Assembly (NCBI RefSeq): GCF_017308015.1
Contig: NZ_JAFKFW010000004.1
Location: 1-64,000 of the forward strand
Length of the DNA: 64,000 nt
Reading direction: 5' to 3'
From: Allobosea sp.
GTDB taxonomy: Bacteria > Pseudomonadota > Alphaproteobacteria > Rhizobiales > Beijerinckiaceae
Shown: positions 25,702 to 33,311 of the stretch, piece by piece
How the letters are laid out: each line of letters begins with the position of its first letter
How positions within the stretch are numbered: the first letter of the stretch is position 1
Program-made: the position numbers and the translations under genes
Notes under the pieces: generated by a model
Told to the model about the DNA's origin: nothing
What the model saw: the letters and a program-made list of their open reading frames with translations, nothing else
Database searches by the model: none

Positions 25702-27061
25702 GGGCAGGTTTCCTTTCCTCGGCCCGCGCGGCCAGTAGCCGGGGGCGTTCATGCGCCGGCGGCCGGTCGGACGCCTTGATCTGCGACAAGCGGCGGATGC
25801 CGATGAGCTCGGTGACGATTCCGGCCGTGCCGGCGAGGCAAAGCGCCATGGCCAGGCGGAAGCCGGTCGATGCGGCGATGGCGAGCGTGGCAGCGGCCAG
25901 CCCGACCCCGCCGTAATAGAGGAGGAACCACCAGCCGGTGCGCGGCATGGCGACGAGGTCGCCGACACGCGGCGCCGGGCCGCGCCCGAGGCGGGGCGTA
26001 TAGGTTTCGAGCCAGGTCACAAAGGAGACGATCTTCACCAGTTGCGCCATCGTCAAGCCGCCGAGCCAGCCGAAGGCGATCAGAAAGACGAGTGCCGCGA
26101 TCGCGCCGTCGCCGGCATGGGCGATGACGGCGACCGGCAGTAGCGTCAGCCCGAGGCCGAGCGCGCCGAAGGCCGGGATGCTGGCGAGCATGTTGATCTC
26201 GAGCGCCTTGCGCCGGCGGGCACGATAGAGCGTGAGGATGTCGCGGGCGTAGAAGAGGCTGGCCAGTATCAGTGCTGCGAGGATCGCGGTGATCCACAAA
26301 GCCCCCGGCTCGATACCGGCGAAGGGCGCAGCGAGACCGACCAAGGCGAGGCCGAACCCCAAGCCGGCGAGCAGCAAAACCGGGCGTACGCGGCGCGAGG
26401 GCGGCTCCGGCGCCATCATGAACATGACGAAGAGGCGGTAACTGACGCCGACGGCGATCAGCCCGAGCCAGCCGCCGAGGCCGAGCAGGGCGTGAAAGGG
26501 CAGGCCATCGGGTAGCAGGGTGACGGTGCCGAGCCAGTCTCCGTGCCCCGATAGCAGTGTCGAGAAGCCGGCGCCGCTCAACGCCGTGGCTGCAAGACAG
26601 GCCAGGCCGGTAAGAACGAAGCGTGCGAACAGGGCGACCGGTCGTGCGCTCAGGAGCGTGGCGACCAACATCAGACCGAGCAGGGAAAAGCCGCAAAGCA
26701 GGAAGGCAGCGCCCAGCGGGAGCAGGTCGAGCGGCGCTTCGATCCAGCCGGCCAGCGTGGCGAAGCCGGCGCAGAGCAGGGCGAGGCCCGCCGCCAGCAT
26801 GGCGAGCGCCGGCAAGGCGAGCCGCGGGAAGGCGAGAGGGCTGGAGACCAGAACCGGTACGAATTGCAGGAGCGCGCCGGCCATGGCGAGGCTGAGCCAG
26901 CCGATCGCGACGAAATGGACGAGGAGGAGCGTCGCGGGTTCCACAAGGCCGGCGGCGGGATAGCCGATGCCGGCGACGGCAAGCGCCTCGGCCGCGACAA
27001 GGAAGGCGAGCGCGGCCGCGAAATAGCTCATGGTCCAGCGGGACAGCGATGCCATCGGCAT
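25664..27061 (-). CDS. polytopic membrane protein of the denitrification cluster
   Basis: A 465-aa integral membrane protein with about 12 hydrophobic helices. GGGAG is 9 bases before ATG 27061. Segments such as LLLVHFVAIGWLSLAMAGAL, GLPFHALLGLGGWLGLIAVG and LIAFGWLGGLTMAQLVKIVSF put histidines and glycines in helices in a way that recalls NnrS and subunit I-like haem-copper oxidase relatives. I cannot assign a family with certainty. The C-terminal 40 residues are basic and cytoplasmic-like (RPPAHERPRLLAARAEERK). It sits between DUF2249 genes, 27 bases after the first, so it is co-expressed with them. An electron-transfer or NO-related role is only inference from place. Confidence 0.75.
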   Translation of the reverse strand: MPMASLSRWTMSYFAAALAFLVAAEALAVAGIGYPAAGLVEPATLLLVHFVAIGWLSLAMAGALLQFVPVLVSSPLAFPRLALPALAMLAAGLALLCAGFATLAGWIEAPLDLLPLGAAFLLCGFSLLGLMLVATLLSARPVALFARFVLTGLACLAATALSGAGFSTLLSGHGDWLGTVTLLPDGLPFHALLGLGGWLGLIAVGVSYRLFVMFMMAPEPPSRRVRPVLLLAGLGFGLALVGLAAPFAGIEPGALWITAILAALILASLFYARDILTLYRARRRKALEINMLASIPAFGALGLGLTLLPVAVIAHAGDGAIAALVFLIAFGWLGGLTMAQLVKIVSFVTWLETYTPRLGRGPAPRVGDLVAMPRTGWWFLLYYGGVGLAAATLAIAASTGFRLAMALCLAGTAGIVTELIGIRRLSQIKASDRPPAHERPRLLAARAEERKPAHVETGRIARPRA

Positions 27062-27088
27062 GGCTGCGGTCTCCCGAATGCGAAGCGG

Positions 27089-27397
27089 TCAGTGGCCGCA
27101 GGTGCAGGAATGGCCTTCGTCATGGCCGCCGCAATCGGCGTCGTGGCCGCTGTCGCCGGTTTCGTTGCGGCCGATTTCGACCTGCCAGATCTCCGGACCC
27201 TGCACGATGTAGTCCCAGGAATAGGCGCCCGGATAACGCGCCTCGATCTGCCGGCGCAGCGGCGCCGGGTCGTGGTCGTTGACGATTCTGAAGGCGTCAC
27301 CGGGGGAGAGCCGCTCCATGATGCCGAAGATAGTGGCATGGCGCACGACCGGCGGGATGGTGCGCACGTCGAGCGGTTCGAGGGGTTGGGTGGTCAT
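27089..27397 (-). CDS. DUF2249 protein with His/Cys-rich tail
   Basis: A 102-aa protein. Residues 1-76 are a single DUF2249 domain (LDVRTIPPVVRHATIFGIMERL, FRIVNDHDPAPLRRQIEARY, YIVQGPEIWQVEIGR). The last 25 residues, GDSGHDADCGGHDEGHSCTCGH, hold five histidines and three cysteines and look like a metal-binding or metal-storing tail. It is the first gene of the DUF2249-membrane-DUF2249-DUF59 operon and has an NnrR-type box 75 bases upstream. Function unknown. Confidence 0.85.
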   Translation of the reverse strand: MTTQPLEPLDVRTIPPVVRHATIFGIMERLSPGDAFRIVNDHDPAPLRRQIEARYPGAYSWDYIVQGPEIWQVEIGRNETGDSGHDADCGGHDEGHSCTCGH

Positions 27398-27465
27398 GGT
27401 TCGGCTCCGGTTGCGGCCCCGATGCGGGCGGCTCTCCAGCCTAGCGAAGGCGCGCCCGCGGCAGT

Positions 27466-27479
27466 TTGCCCAAACGCAA
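27466..27479 (-). promoter_or_regulatory. NnrR/FNR-type box upstream of the DUF2249 operon
   Basis: TTGCCCAAACGCAA, form TTG-N8-CAA, lies within TTTGC...GCAAA and is centred 75 bases before the DUF2249 ATG, nearly the same distance as at nirK. It lies in the 102-bp gap after the small membrane protein gene, so it gives this operon its own promoter. Confidence 0.65.
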
Positions 27480-27499
27480 ACAGCGCGGCTTTGCCGGAC

Positions 27500-27655
27500 T
27501 CATTGTTCGAGGAAGAGCAGGACGGCGATGGCCAGCGACATCATGATGGCCGCGGCAACGCCGCCCTTCTGCAGCACGCCCATCCGGTAGAGCAGCAGGG
27601 CCATCACGATGATCGCAGGTGTGGCGACCACGAGACCCATCTGGGCGTCGGTCAT
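27500..27655 (-). CDS. 51-aa membrane protein downstream of norD
   Basis: ATG 27655 follows GAGGAGA, a strong ribosome site, 10 bases after the norD stop. The protein MTDAQMGLVVATPAIIVMAL... has two hydrophobic helices (residues ~6-23 and ~31-48) with a short basic loop and ends FLEQ. No family is recognised. Position at the end of norCBQD and good translation signals argue that it is real, perhaps an accessory subunit of the NO reductase complex. Confidence 0.7.
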   Translation of the reverse strand: MTDAQMGLVVATPAIIVMALLLYRMGVLQKGGVAAAIMMSLAIAVLLFLEQ

Positions 27656-27665
27656 GGCGTTCTCC

Positions 27666-29558
27666 TCAAGCCGCAAGCGCGCGGTAGATCGCCGGCAAGG
27701 CCGCCGGCAGGCGATCGAGCCGGGAGACCACCGCATGGCCGTTGCGACCGAAGAGATGCGGGATATAGGCGCGCGACTCCCGGTCGACGGTGACGGCGAA
27801 GACGCAGATGCCGGCGCGGCGCGCCTCGATCACCGCCATGCGCGTATCCTCCATGGCGAAGCGGCCTTCATAATGGTCGATGTCGTTGGGCTTGCCGTCG
27901 GTGAGGACGAGCAGCAGCTTGCGCCGGTCGGGCCTCGCCTTCAGACCGGCCGTGGCATGGCGGATCGCGGTGCCGATGCGGGTGTAGTAGCCGGGCTTCA
28001 GCGCGGCGATGCGAGCCTCGACCGCCGGCCCCATCGCTTCGTCGAAGCGCTTCACCGTCTCGATCCGCACCCAGTCGCGGCGGCGCGAGGTGAAGGTCAG
28101 GATCTCGTGGCGGTCGCCACAGGCGGCAAGGCCGTGGGCGAAGACGGTGAGCGCCTGCTTCTCGACATCCAGAACGCGCAAGTCGTCGAACCAGGAATCG
28201 GTCGAGAGTGAGACATCCATCAGGGTCGTCACGGCGAGGTCGTGTGCCTGCGGCCGGCTCGCCAGATGGATGCGGTCGCTGCCGGGGCCGCCGGCGGCGA
28301 GATCGGCCTGGCGGCGCACTACCGCGTCGAGATCGAGATCGGGGCCGTCGATCTGGCCGCGCTGCGGCTCCCGCAGCGGGCGCAGGGCCTCGAACTGGCG
28401 CCGGACCTGCCGCACGAGCGCACGCGTCGCGGCATCCTGCACCGGAGGCACCAGCTCCTGCTGCGCCATCGCGGCAAGCACGCGGCAATGATCGTCGCGA
28501 TAGGAGGCGCTGCGGAAATCCCATTCCGGATAGGTCAGAGCGCCGGCCAGTGCCGTCTCGTCCATCGCTTCCGGTGGCAGGTCGAGATCGAAGCGGAAGC
28601 GGGAGGCCGGGCGGCCCTTGCGTTCGCTCAGCACCATGTCGTCGAGCTCGTCGGCGGCCTCGGGCTCGTGCTCCTCGCTGTCGTCGGAAGGGCGGTCGAC
28701 CGCGATCATCTCGGACATCGCCAGGATCGTCTCGAAGCGGTTGAGGGCGAAGGGGCTGCGTTCGCGCCAGTCCTCGGCCGTCTCCTCGCGGCTGGCGGCG
28801 TAGGTCTTCGTCTGCTCGTCGGCCCGAGTCGAGGCCGGAGGCGGCTGGTCCTCGTCGCGTCGACGCGTTCGGGCCGGCGCGGCGGTACTCGCCAGCGGCC
28901 AGAGCGGTACGCCGAGCGCCGGCAGGTAGCCGGCTGGAGCCCGGTCGAGCCTGTCTTCGGCAGTGATGTGGAGGGGTTTGCCCTTCAGCAGCGCACCGAT
29001 CAGCGCCTCGACCCTCGCTTCGGTCGCGGGCAGGCCTTCGCGGCGCCGGGTGGCGAGCAGGGCTTCGGCCAGTTGGCGATAGACCGGAGCGAGGCCGGGA
29101 AAGGCGGCGAGGACTCTGGCGACAAGGCGCTGCGCCGCAGAGATCAAGGCGAGGTCGCGCTGGAGCGGATCTGTCTCGGTGATCGGTCGTGCCGGCATCG
29201 CGGCCATGCAGGCGGCGAGCCAGATATAGAGATCGCGGTTCAGCCCGGTCTCCGGGAAAAGCGCGATCTGCGTGGGCAGTTGTAAGCTGTCCGGTGTGCG
29301 CATTGCCTGCGTCAGCCTTTCCTCGCCAAGGCCGACGCGTTGGCGCAGGTTCAGCCGGTGACCGGTCGTGCGTTCGCGGGCGGGAACGATTCGGATGCCG
29401 GGCTCGCCGCCGAAACCGCGGAAGCAGACGGCGAGCGTCGACGACATGGCGGCCAGCGTCACCGCGGCCTGCGGATGGTGCGGCAGGCTCGCGGTATCAC
29501 CGACCAGCCGGTGCCAGAAGCGCCCGACCGTCTCTTCCAGTTCGAGGAAGTCCAGCAT
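27666..29558 (-). CDS. norD: NorD, VWA-domain activation protein of nitric oxide reductase
   Basis: A 630-aa cytoplasmic protein with AGGAGG before ATG 29558. The N-terminal two thirds are helical; a charged linker (about 230-320) contains DSEEHEPEAADELDD. The C-terminal ~200 residues form a von Willebrand A domain with MIDAS motif MDVSLSTDSW and the later LVLTDGKPNDIDHYEGR. NorD works with the AAA ATPase NorQ in inserting the non-haem iron FeB into NorB in studied systems. It follows norQ by 9 bases. Confidence 0.95.
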   Translation of the reverse strand: MLDFLELEETVGRFWHRLVGDTASLPHHPQAAVTLAAMSSTLAVCFRGFGGEPGIRIVPARERTTGHRLNLRQRVGLGEERLTQAMRTPDSLQLPTQIALFPETGLNRDLYIWLAACMAAMPARPITETDPLQRDLALISAAQRLVARVLAAFPGLAPVYRQLAEALLATRRREGLPATEARVEALIGALLKGKPLHITAEDRLDRAPAGYLPALGVPLWPLASTAAPARTRRRDEDQPPPASTRADEQTKTYAASREETAEDWRERSPFALNRFETILAMSEMIAVDRPSDDSEEHEPEAADELDDMVLSERKGRPASRFRFDLDLPPEAMDETALAGALTYPEWDFRSASYRDDHCRVLAAMAQQELVPPVQDAATRALVRQVRRQFEALRPLREPQRGQIDGPDLDLDAVVRRQADLAAGGPGSDRIHLASRPQAHDLAVTTLMDVSLSTDSWFDDLRVLDVEKQALTVFAHGLAACGDRHEILTFTSRRRDWVRIETVKRFDEAMGPAVEARIAALKPGYYTRIGTAIRHATAGLKARPDRRKLLLVLTDGKPNDIDHYEGRFAMEDTRMAVIEARRAGICVFAVTVDRESRAYIPHLFGRNGHAVVSRLDRLPAALPAIYRALAA

Positions 29559-29567
29559 CGCAGCCTC

Positions 29568-30392
29568 CTAGGCGAGGACCGCGCGGGTGATCTCGACCAG
29601 CCCGGCGCGGATCTCCGGCTCGTCGGTCAGGGGTTCGATGATGGCGGCCATCACGGCCTCCTGCCTCGGCAGGCCGGCGGCGACCAGGCTTGCCGCATAG
29701 ACGACGAGGCGGGTCGAAACGCCCTCCTCGATATCCTGTCCCTTGAGCGTACGCAGCCGCCGGGCGAGATCGACCAGCGGGGCGACCATAGCTTCGTCGA
29801 GTCCGCTTTCCTGCGCGACGACGGCAATCTCCTGCTCGCGCGGCAGGAAATCGAAACTGATCGAGACGAAGCGCTGGCGGGTCGAGGGCTTCAGGTTCTT
29901 GAGCAGGTTCTGGTAGCCCGGGTTGTAGGAGACAGCGACCATGAAGGAGGGCGGTGCGGCCAAAAGTTCGCCGGTGCGCTCCAGCGGCAGGATGCGCCGG
30001 TCGTCGGTCAGCGGATGCAGCACCACAGCGACGTCCTTGCGGGCCTCGACGATCTCGTCGAGATAGCAGAGCCCGCCCTCCCGCACCGCCCGAGTCAGGG
30101 GGCCGTCGATCCAGACGGTCTCACCGCCCTTGAGCAAATGCCGGCCGGTGAGATCTGCGGCGGAGAGATCGTCATGGCAGGCGATCGTGTAGAGCGGCAG
30201 AGCTAAGCGTGCAGCCATATGCGCGATGAAACGGGTCTTGCCCGAGCCGGTCGGCCCTTTCAGCAGCAGCGGCAGACGCCGCTCCCAGGCCTTCTCGAAC
30301 AGGAAGCGCTCGTTGCCGGAGGCGGTGTAGGCGGGAATGTCGATCGTGTCGCTAGCGGGCGCCGGAATCGGCGGGCGCGGAATCATGTTCAT
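29568..30392 (-). CDS. norQ: NorQ, MoxR/CbbQ-type AAA ATPase
   Basis: A 274-aa ATPase. I start at ATG 30392 (MNMIPRPPIPAPAS), although ATG 30401 in the same frame is possible and neither has a strong ribosome site. Walker A is KGPTGSGKT (45-53), Walker B LCYLDE (108-113), with SYNPGYQ following, all typical of the CbbQ/NirQ/NorQ group. NorQ partners NorD to activate the NorBC complex, probably by remodelling it for FeB loading. It lies between norB (64-bp gap) and norD. Confidence 0.95.
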   Translation of the reverse strand: MNMIPRPPIPAPASDTIDIPAYTASGNERFLFEKAWERRLPLLLKGPTGSGKTRFIAHMAARLALPLYTIACHDDLSAADLTGRHLLKGGETVWIDGPLTRAVREGGLCYLDEIVEARKDVAVVLHPLTDDRRILPLERTGELLAAPPSFMVAVSYNPGYQNLLKNLKPSTRQRFVSISFDFLPREQEIAVVAQESGLDEAMVAPLVDLARRLRTLKGQDIEEGVSTRLVVYAASLVAAGLPRQEAVMAAIIEPLTDEPEIRAGLVEITRAVLA

Positions 30393-30456
30393 CGCGGGCA
30401 TCCAATCAATCGGGAGGGCGGTGGCCCGCCGGCCTGCTGACCGGCGGGCGGAAGCG

Positions 30457-31821
30457 TCATTCCGCCGGTTGAGCGAGGGCAAACGGATCGGCGCTGCGCT
30501 CGCGCCCGGGTACCAGCACGGCCCAGACGAACATCAGCGCGGAGATCACCACCACCACGCCAGAGCCGAGCCGAACCCAGTAGAACAGGGCGATCTGGTC
30601 CTGCACGTCCATGAAGCCCTGGCCGAGGACGCGCTGGAGATGGACCTGCACGACACCGGCGAAGGTCAGTGCGAATGTCATCACCGACATCGCCGTGCAC
30701 ATCATCCAGAAGCTCGCGATCGAGAGCCACTGGTTGTAGGGCGCACGGCCCTTCAGCTCGGGGATGGCATAGGCCATCATCGCGAGATTCAGCATCACAT
30801 AAGCGCCGAAGAAGGCGAGGTGGCCGTGGGCGGCGGTTACCTGCGTGCCGTGGGTGTAGTAGTTCACCGAGGAGAGCGTATGCAGGAAGCCCCAGACGCC
30901 CGCGCCGAAGAAGGCCATCACCGAGCAGCCGATCGACCAGAGCAGTGCCGCCTTGTTGGGATGGTTGCGGCCGGCCTTCCAGGTCATCTGCACGGTGAAG
31001 ATCACCATGGTGAAGAAGGGTGCGACCTCAAGCGTCGAGAACAGCGAGCCGATCCACTGCCAGTACCCGGGCGCGCCGATCCAGTAATAGTGGTGGCCGG
31101 TGCCGAGGATGCCGGAAAACAGGGCGAGCCCGACGATGACGTAGAGCCATTTTTCGACGACTTCGCGGTCGACGCCGTTGAGTTTGATCATCAGGAAGGC
31201 CAGCACTGAGGCCATGATCAGCTCCCAGACGCCCTCGACCCAGAGATGGATGACGTACCACCAGTACATCTTGTCGAGCGCGAGGTTGGCCGGGTTGTAG
31301 AAGGCGAACAGAAAGAAGATCGCCAGGCCCCAGAGGCCGAAGAGCAGGATGTTGGTGACCGTGGTCTTGCGGCCCTTCAGCGAGGTCATGGTGATGTTGA
31401 ACAGGAACATCAGAACAACGACGACGATGCCGACCTTGATCGCGAAGGGCTGTTCCAGGAATTCGCGGCCCTCATGGATGCGGAAGAGATAGCCGACGAC
31501 CGCGATCGCCGCGGCAATAAAGAACAGCCAGAACTGGATGACCGCGATCTTGCGGCTGTAGAGTTCGGTCTGCGCCTCCTCCGGCAAGAGATAGTAGGTC
31601 GCGCCCATGAAGCCGAGCAGCAGCCAGACCACCAGGGCGTTGGTGTGGATCATGCGCACGATGTTGAAGGGCAGGACGACCGACAGCGTATTGGGCAGGA
31701 CGTAGATCAATCCCGCCACGACTCCGAAGGTGACCTGCGCGACGAACAGCGCGAGCGCGCCGTAGAAATAGAGCATCGCGACGCTCTGGGTCTCATATCT
31801 CGTGGTGTTGTAGCCTGGCAT
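30457..31821 (-). CDS. norB: nitric oxide reductase subunit B (cytochrome b)
   Basis: A 454-aa catalytic subunit of cNOR reducing 2 NO to N2O in the inner membrane. AGGAGAG precedes ATG 31821. Twelve helices are expected. Key residues are visible: haem and FeB histidines in RMIHTNALVVWLLLGF, YVIHLWVEGVWELIMASV (including the FeB-binding glutamate of VEGVWE), GTGHHYYWIGAPGYWQ and TAAHGHLAFFGAYVMLN. There is no quinol-oxidase N-terminal extension, so it is the cytochrome c-dependent form paired with NorC 22 bases upstream. Confidence 0.97.
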   Translation of the reverse strand: MPGYNTTRYETQSVAMLYFYGALALFVAQVTFGVVAGLIYVLPNTLSVVLPFNIVRMIHTNALVVWLLLGFMGATYYLLPEEAQTELYSRKIAVIQFWLFFIAAAIAVVGYLFRIHEGREFLEQPFAIKVGIVVVVLMFLFNITMTSLKGRKTTVTNILLFGLWGLAIFFLFAFYNPANLALDKMYWWYVIHLWVEGVWELIMASVLAFLMIKLNGVDREVVEKWLYVIVGLALFSGILGTGHHYYWIGAPGYWQWIGSLFSTLEVAPFFTMVIFTVQMTWKAGRNHPNKAALLWSIGCSVMAFFGAGVWGFLHTLSSVNYYTHGTQVTAAHGHLAFFGAYVMLNLAMMAYAIPELKGRAPYNQWLSIASFWMMCTAMSVMTFALTFAGVVQVHLQRVLGQGFMDVQDQIALFYWVRLGSGVVVVISALMFVWAVLVPGRERSADPFALAQPAE

Positions 31822-31843
31822 GGCTCTCTCCTGTCGCGATGTC

Positions 31844-32296
31844 TCAGCCGGCATCGTTGGGCGGCCAGTTCTGGGTCTTGATCCGGCTCGTCCATTCCAG
31901 GAAATCGGCGAGATCGTTGAGTTCCTGCTCGGTCAGGTTGAACTGCGGCATCTGGCGTCGGCCTTCGATGCCGGTCGGCATCGCCGCCATCCAGGCCTTC
32001 AGACTCTCGCGGGCGCCGGCCGGATCCTTGTCGCCGCCATAGCGCTTCCAGAGATTGCCGAGCTCAGGCGCGAAATAGGCGCCCTCGCCAAGCAGCGTGT
32101 GGCAGTTGATGCAGGAATTGCGCTCCCAGACATGCTTGCCGCGGGCGACGGCGGGGGAGAGCGTCGCCTCGTCGGTGGACTGTGTCCGCATGAACCAGTG
32201 GCTGTGGGCGGTGAGCCCGACGAAGATGGCGAAGAAGAAGATCGATCCGCCGTAAAAGACATTTCGGGCTCCCGCCTTTGTCAGACGTTCGGCCAT
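31844..32296 (-). CDS. norC: nitric oxide reductase subunit C (cytochrome c)
   Basis: A 150-aa membrane-anchored cytochrome c. One helix (about residues 14-32) anchors it. The haem site is CINCH (C62, C65, H66), followed by TLLGEGAYFAPELGNLWKRY, a NorC signature. M116 in RRQMPQFNLT is the likely sixth ligand. AAGGG lies before the ATG. It heads norC-norB-norQ-norD and the 51-aa gene, with an NnrR-type box 115 bases upstream. It passes electrons from soluble donors to NorB. Confidence 0.97.
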   Translation of the reverse strand: MAERLTKAGARNVFYGGSIFFFAIFVGLTAHSHWFMRTQSTDEATLSPAVARGKHVWERNSCINCHTLLGEGAYFAPELGNLWKRYGGDKDPAGARESLKAWMAAMPTGIEGRRQMPQFNLTEQELNDLADFLEWTSRIKTQNWPPNDAG

Positions 32297-32404
32297 GCGT
32301 TCACCCTTCCGTTGCGCGTGCGCGCCGGCAACGCCGGCTCAAGAGCCCCCGCATGTGAGCGGCGGGGGACAGGGGGGTGATAACGAGGGGCTCGGGAAGT
32401 TTCT

Positions 32405-32418
32405 TTGCGCTTCGGCAA
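32405..32418 (-). promoter_or_regulatory. NnrR/FNR-type box upstream of norC
   Basis: TTGCGCTTCGGCAA, within TTTGC-N6-GCAAA, has the TTG-N8-CAA form and lies in the 147-bp gap between the regulator gene and norC, centred 115 bases before the norC ATG. It would give a leader of about 70 bases if bound at -41.5. Confidence 0.65.
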
Positions 32419-32443
32419 ACAGGACGCAGGCGGCGGGTCGCGG

Positions 32444-33136
32444 TCAGGCTTCCGCTGTCGCGAGGCGCATCAGGGCGGGGATATCGCGCACCAGCAGCGT
32501 GCGCCGGCCTCCGATGATCAGGCCATGGCGCTCCCAGCGTGTCAGGATGCGGGAGACATTGTGCAGGGTGGTGCCGGTCATGGCCGCGAGATCCTGCCGG
32601 GAGAGCGGGAGATTGATCCGCGTACCCTCCTCCTCAAGACGCCCGGCCCGGTCGATCAGGCGCAGGACCGCATGGGCGAGGCGCCGGGGCACGTCGAGCG
32701 AGGCGATCTCCAGAAAGCGCCCTTGCGTCTCCGCCAATTCGAGGCCGAGCGCCTGGATGAGCCCGAAAGGCAGGCCGGGTAGTTCATGCAGCAGCCTCTG
32801 CCAGACGGCGAGCGGCCAGACGGCGAGCGTGCTGTCACGCAGGGCGTTTGCCGTGGCATCGTGCCGGATCCGGTGCGGGCCATGGTCGAGCTCGAAGACC
32901 TCGCCGGGATGAACGATACGCAGAATCACCGGCTCCCGACCCCAGCCGGATCGCGTCAGCTTGAGGCCGCCCGCGAGCAGGAGGAAGATTTCGCCGGCCG
33001 GCTCGCCCTGCGTGAAGGCGCGCTCGCCGGCTGCGAGACGGCGCAGGGAGGCGGCTGCGGCGATGGTCTGCCGCGCGCTTGCCGCAAGGGACGCAAAGAG
33101 GGGCGTGCCACGCAGCAGGTCGGGATCGATGCTCAT
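32444..33136 (-). CDS. nnrR: NnrR/Dnr-type Crp/Fnr-family regulator of denitrification
   Basis: A 230-aa regulator read from ATG 33136 (MSIDPDLLRGTPLF). Residues ~10-120 form the cyclic-nucleotide-like sensor fold (GERAFTQGEPAGEIFLLLAGG) and ~150-220 the winged helix (LSRQDLAAMTGTTLHNVSRILTRWE). The protein has no cysteine at all, so it cannot carry the FNR 4Fe-4S cluster; this, the TLHNVSR recognition helix and the place beside norC indicate an NO-responsive NnrR/Dnr protein. The recognition helix lacks the FNR glutamate, in line with boxes reading TTGC more than TTGAT. It has a box in its own promoter, suggesting autoregulation. Confidence 0.88.
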   Translation of the reverse strand: MSIDPDLLRGTPLFASLAASARQTIAAAASLRRLAAGERAFTQGEPAGEIFLLLAGGLKLTRSGWGREPVILRIVHPGEVFELDHGPHRIRHDATANALRDSTLAVWPLAVWQRLLHELPGLPFGLIQALGLELAETQGRFLEIASLDVPRRLAHAVLRLIDRAGRLEEEGTRINLPLSRQDLAAMTGTTLHNVSRILTRWERHGLIIGGRRTLLVRDIPALMRLATAEA

Positions 33137-33258
33137 GGTCGTCCGGGCCGGCCCGCCACGAGATGTCCGCGGCGGGCGTTCGAGATGCCGGCGCCGCCCT
33201 GCGGTCACGCAGGGACGACGCCATGAGCGGACACTAGGTGAAGCCGTGCGAGCCTTCT

Positions 33259-33272
33259 TTGCATTATGGCAA
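33259..33272 (-). promoter_or_regulatory. NnrR/FNR-type box upstream of nnrR
   Basis: TTGCATTATGGCAA, within TTTGC-N6-GCAAA, has the TTG-N8-CAA form and is centred 129 bases before the regulator ATG. The other neighbour, the acyl-CoA dehydrogenase gene, ends here, so nnrR is the only gene it can serve. Confidence 0.6.
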
Positions 33273-33311
33273 AGAGTGCGACGAAAGGCACGGCGATGAT
33301 CGTCGGCAGCG

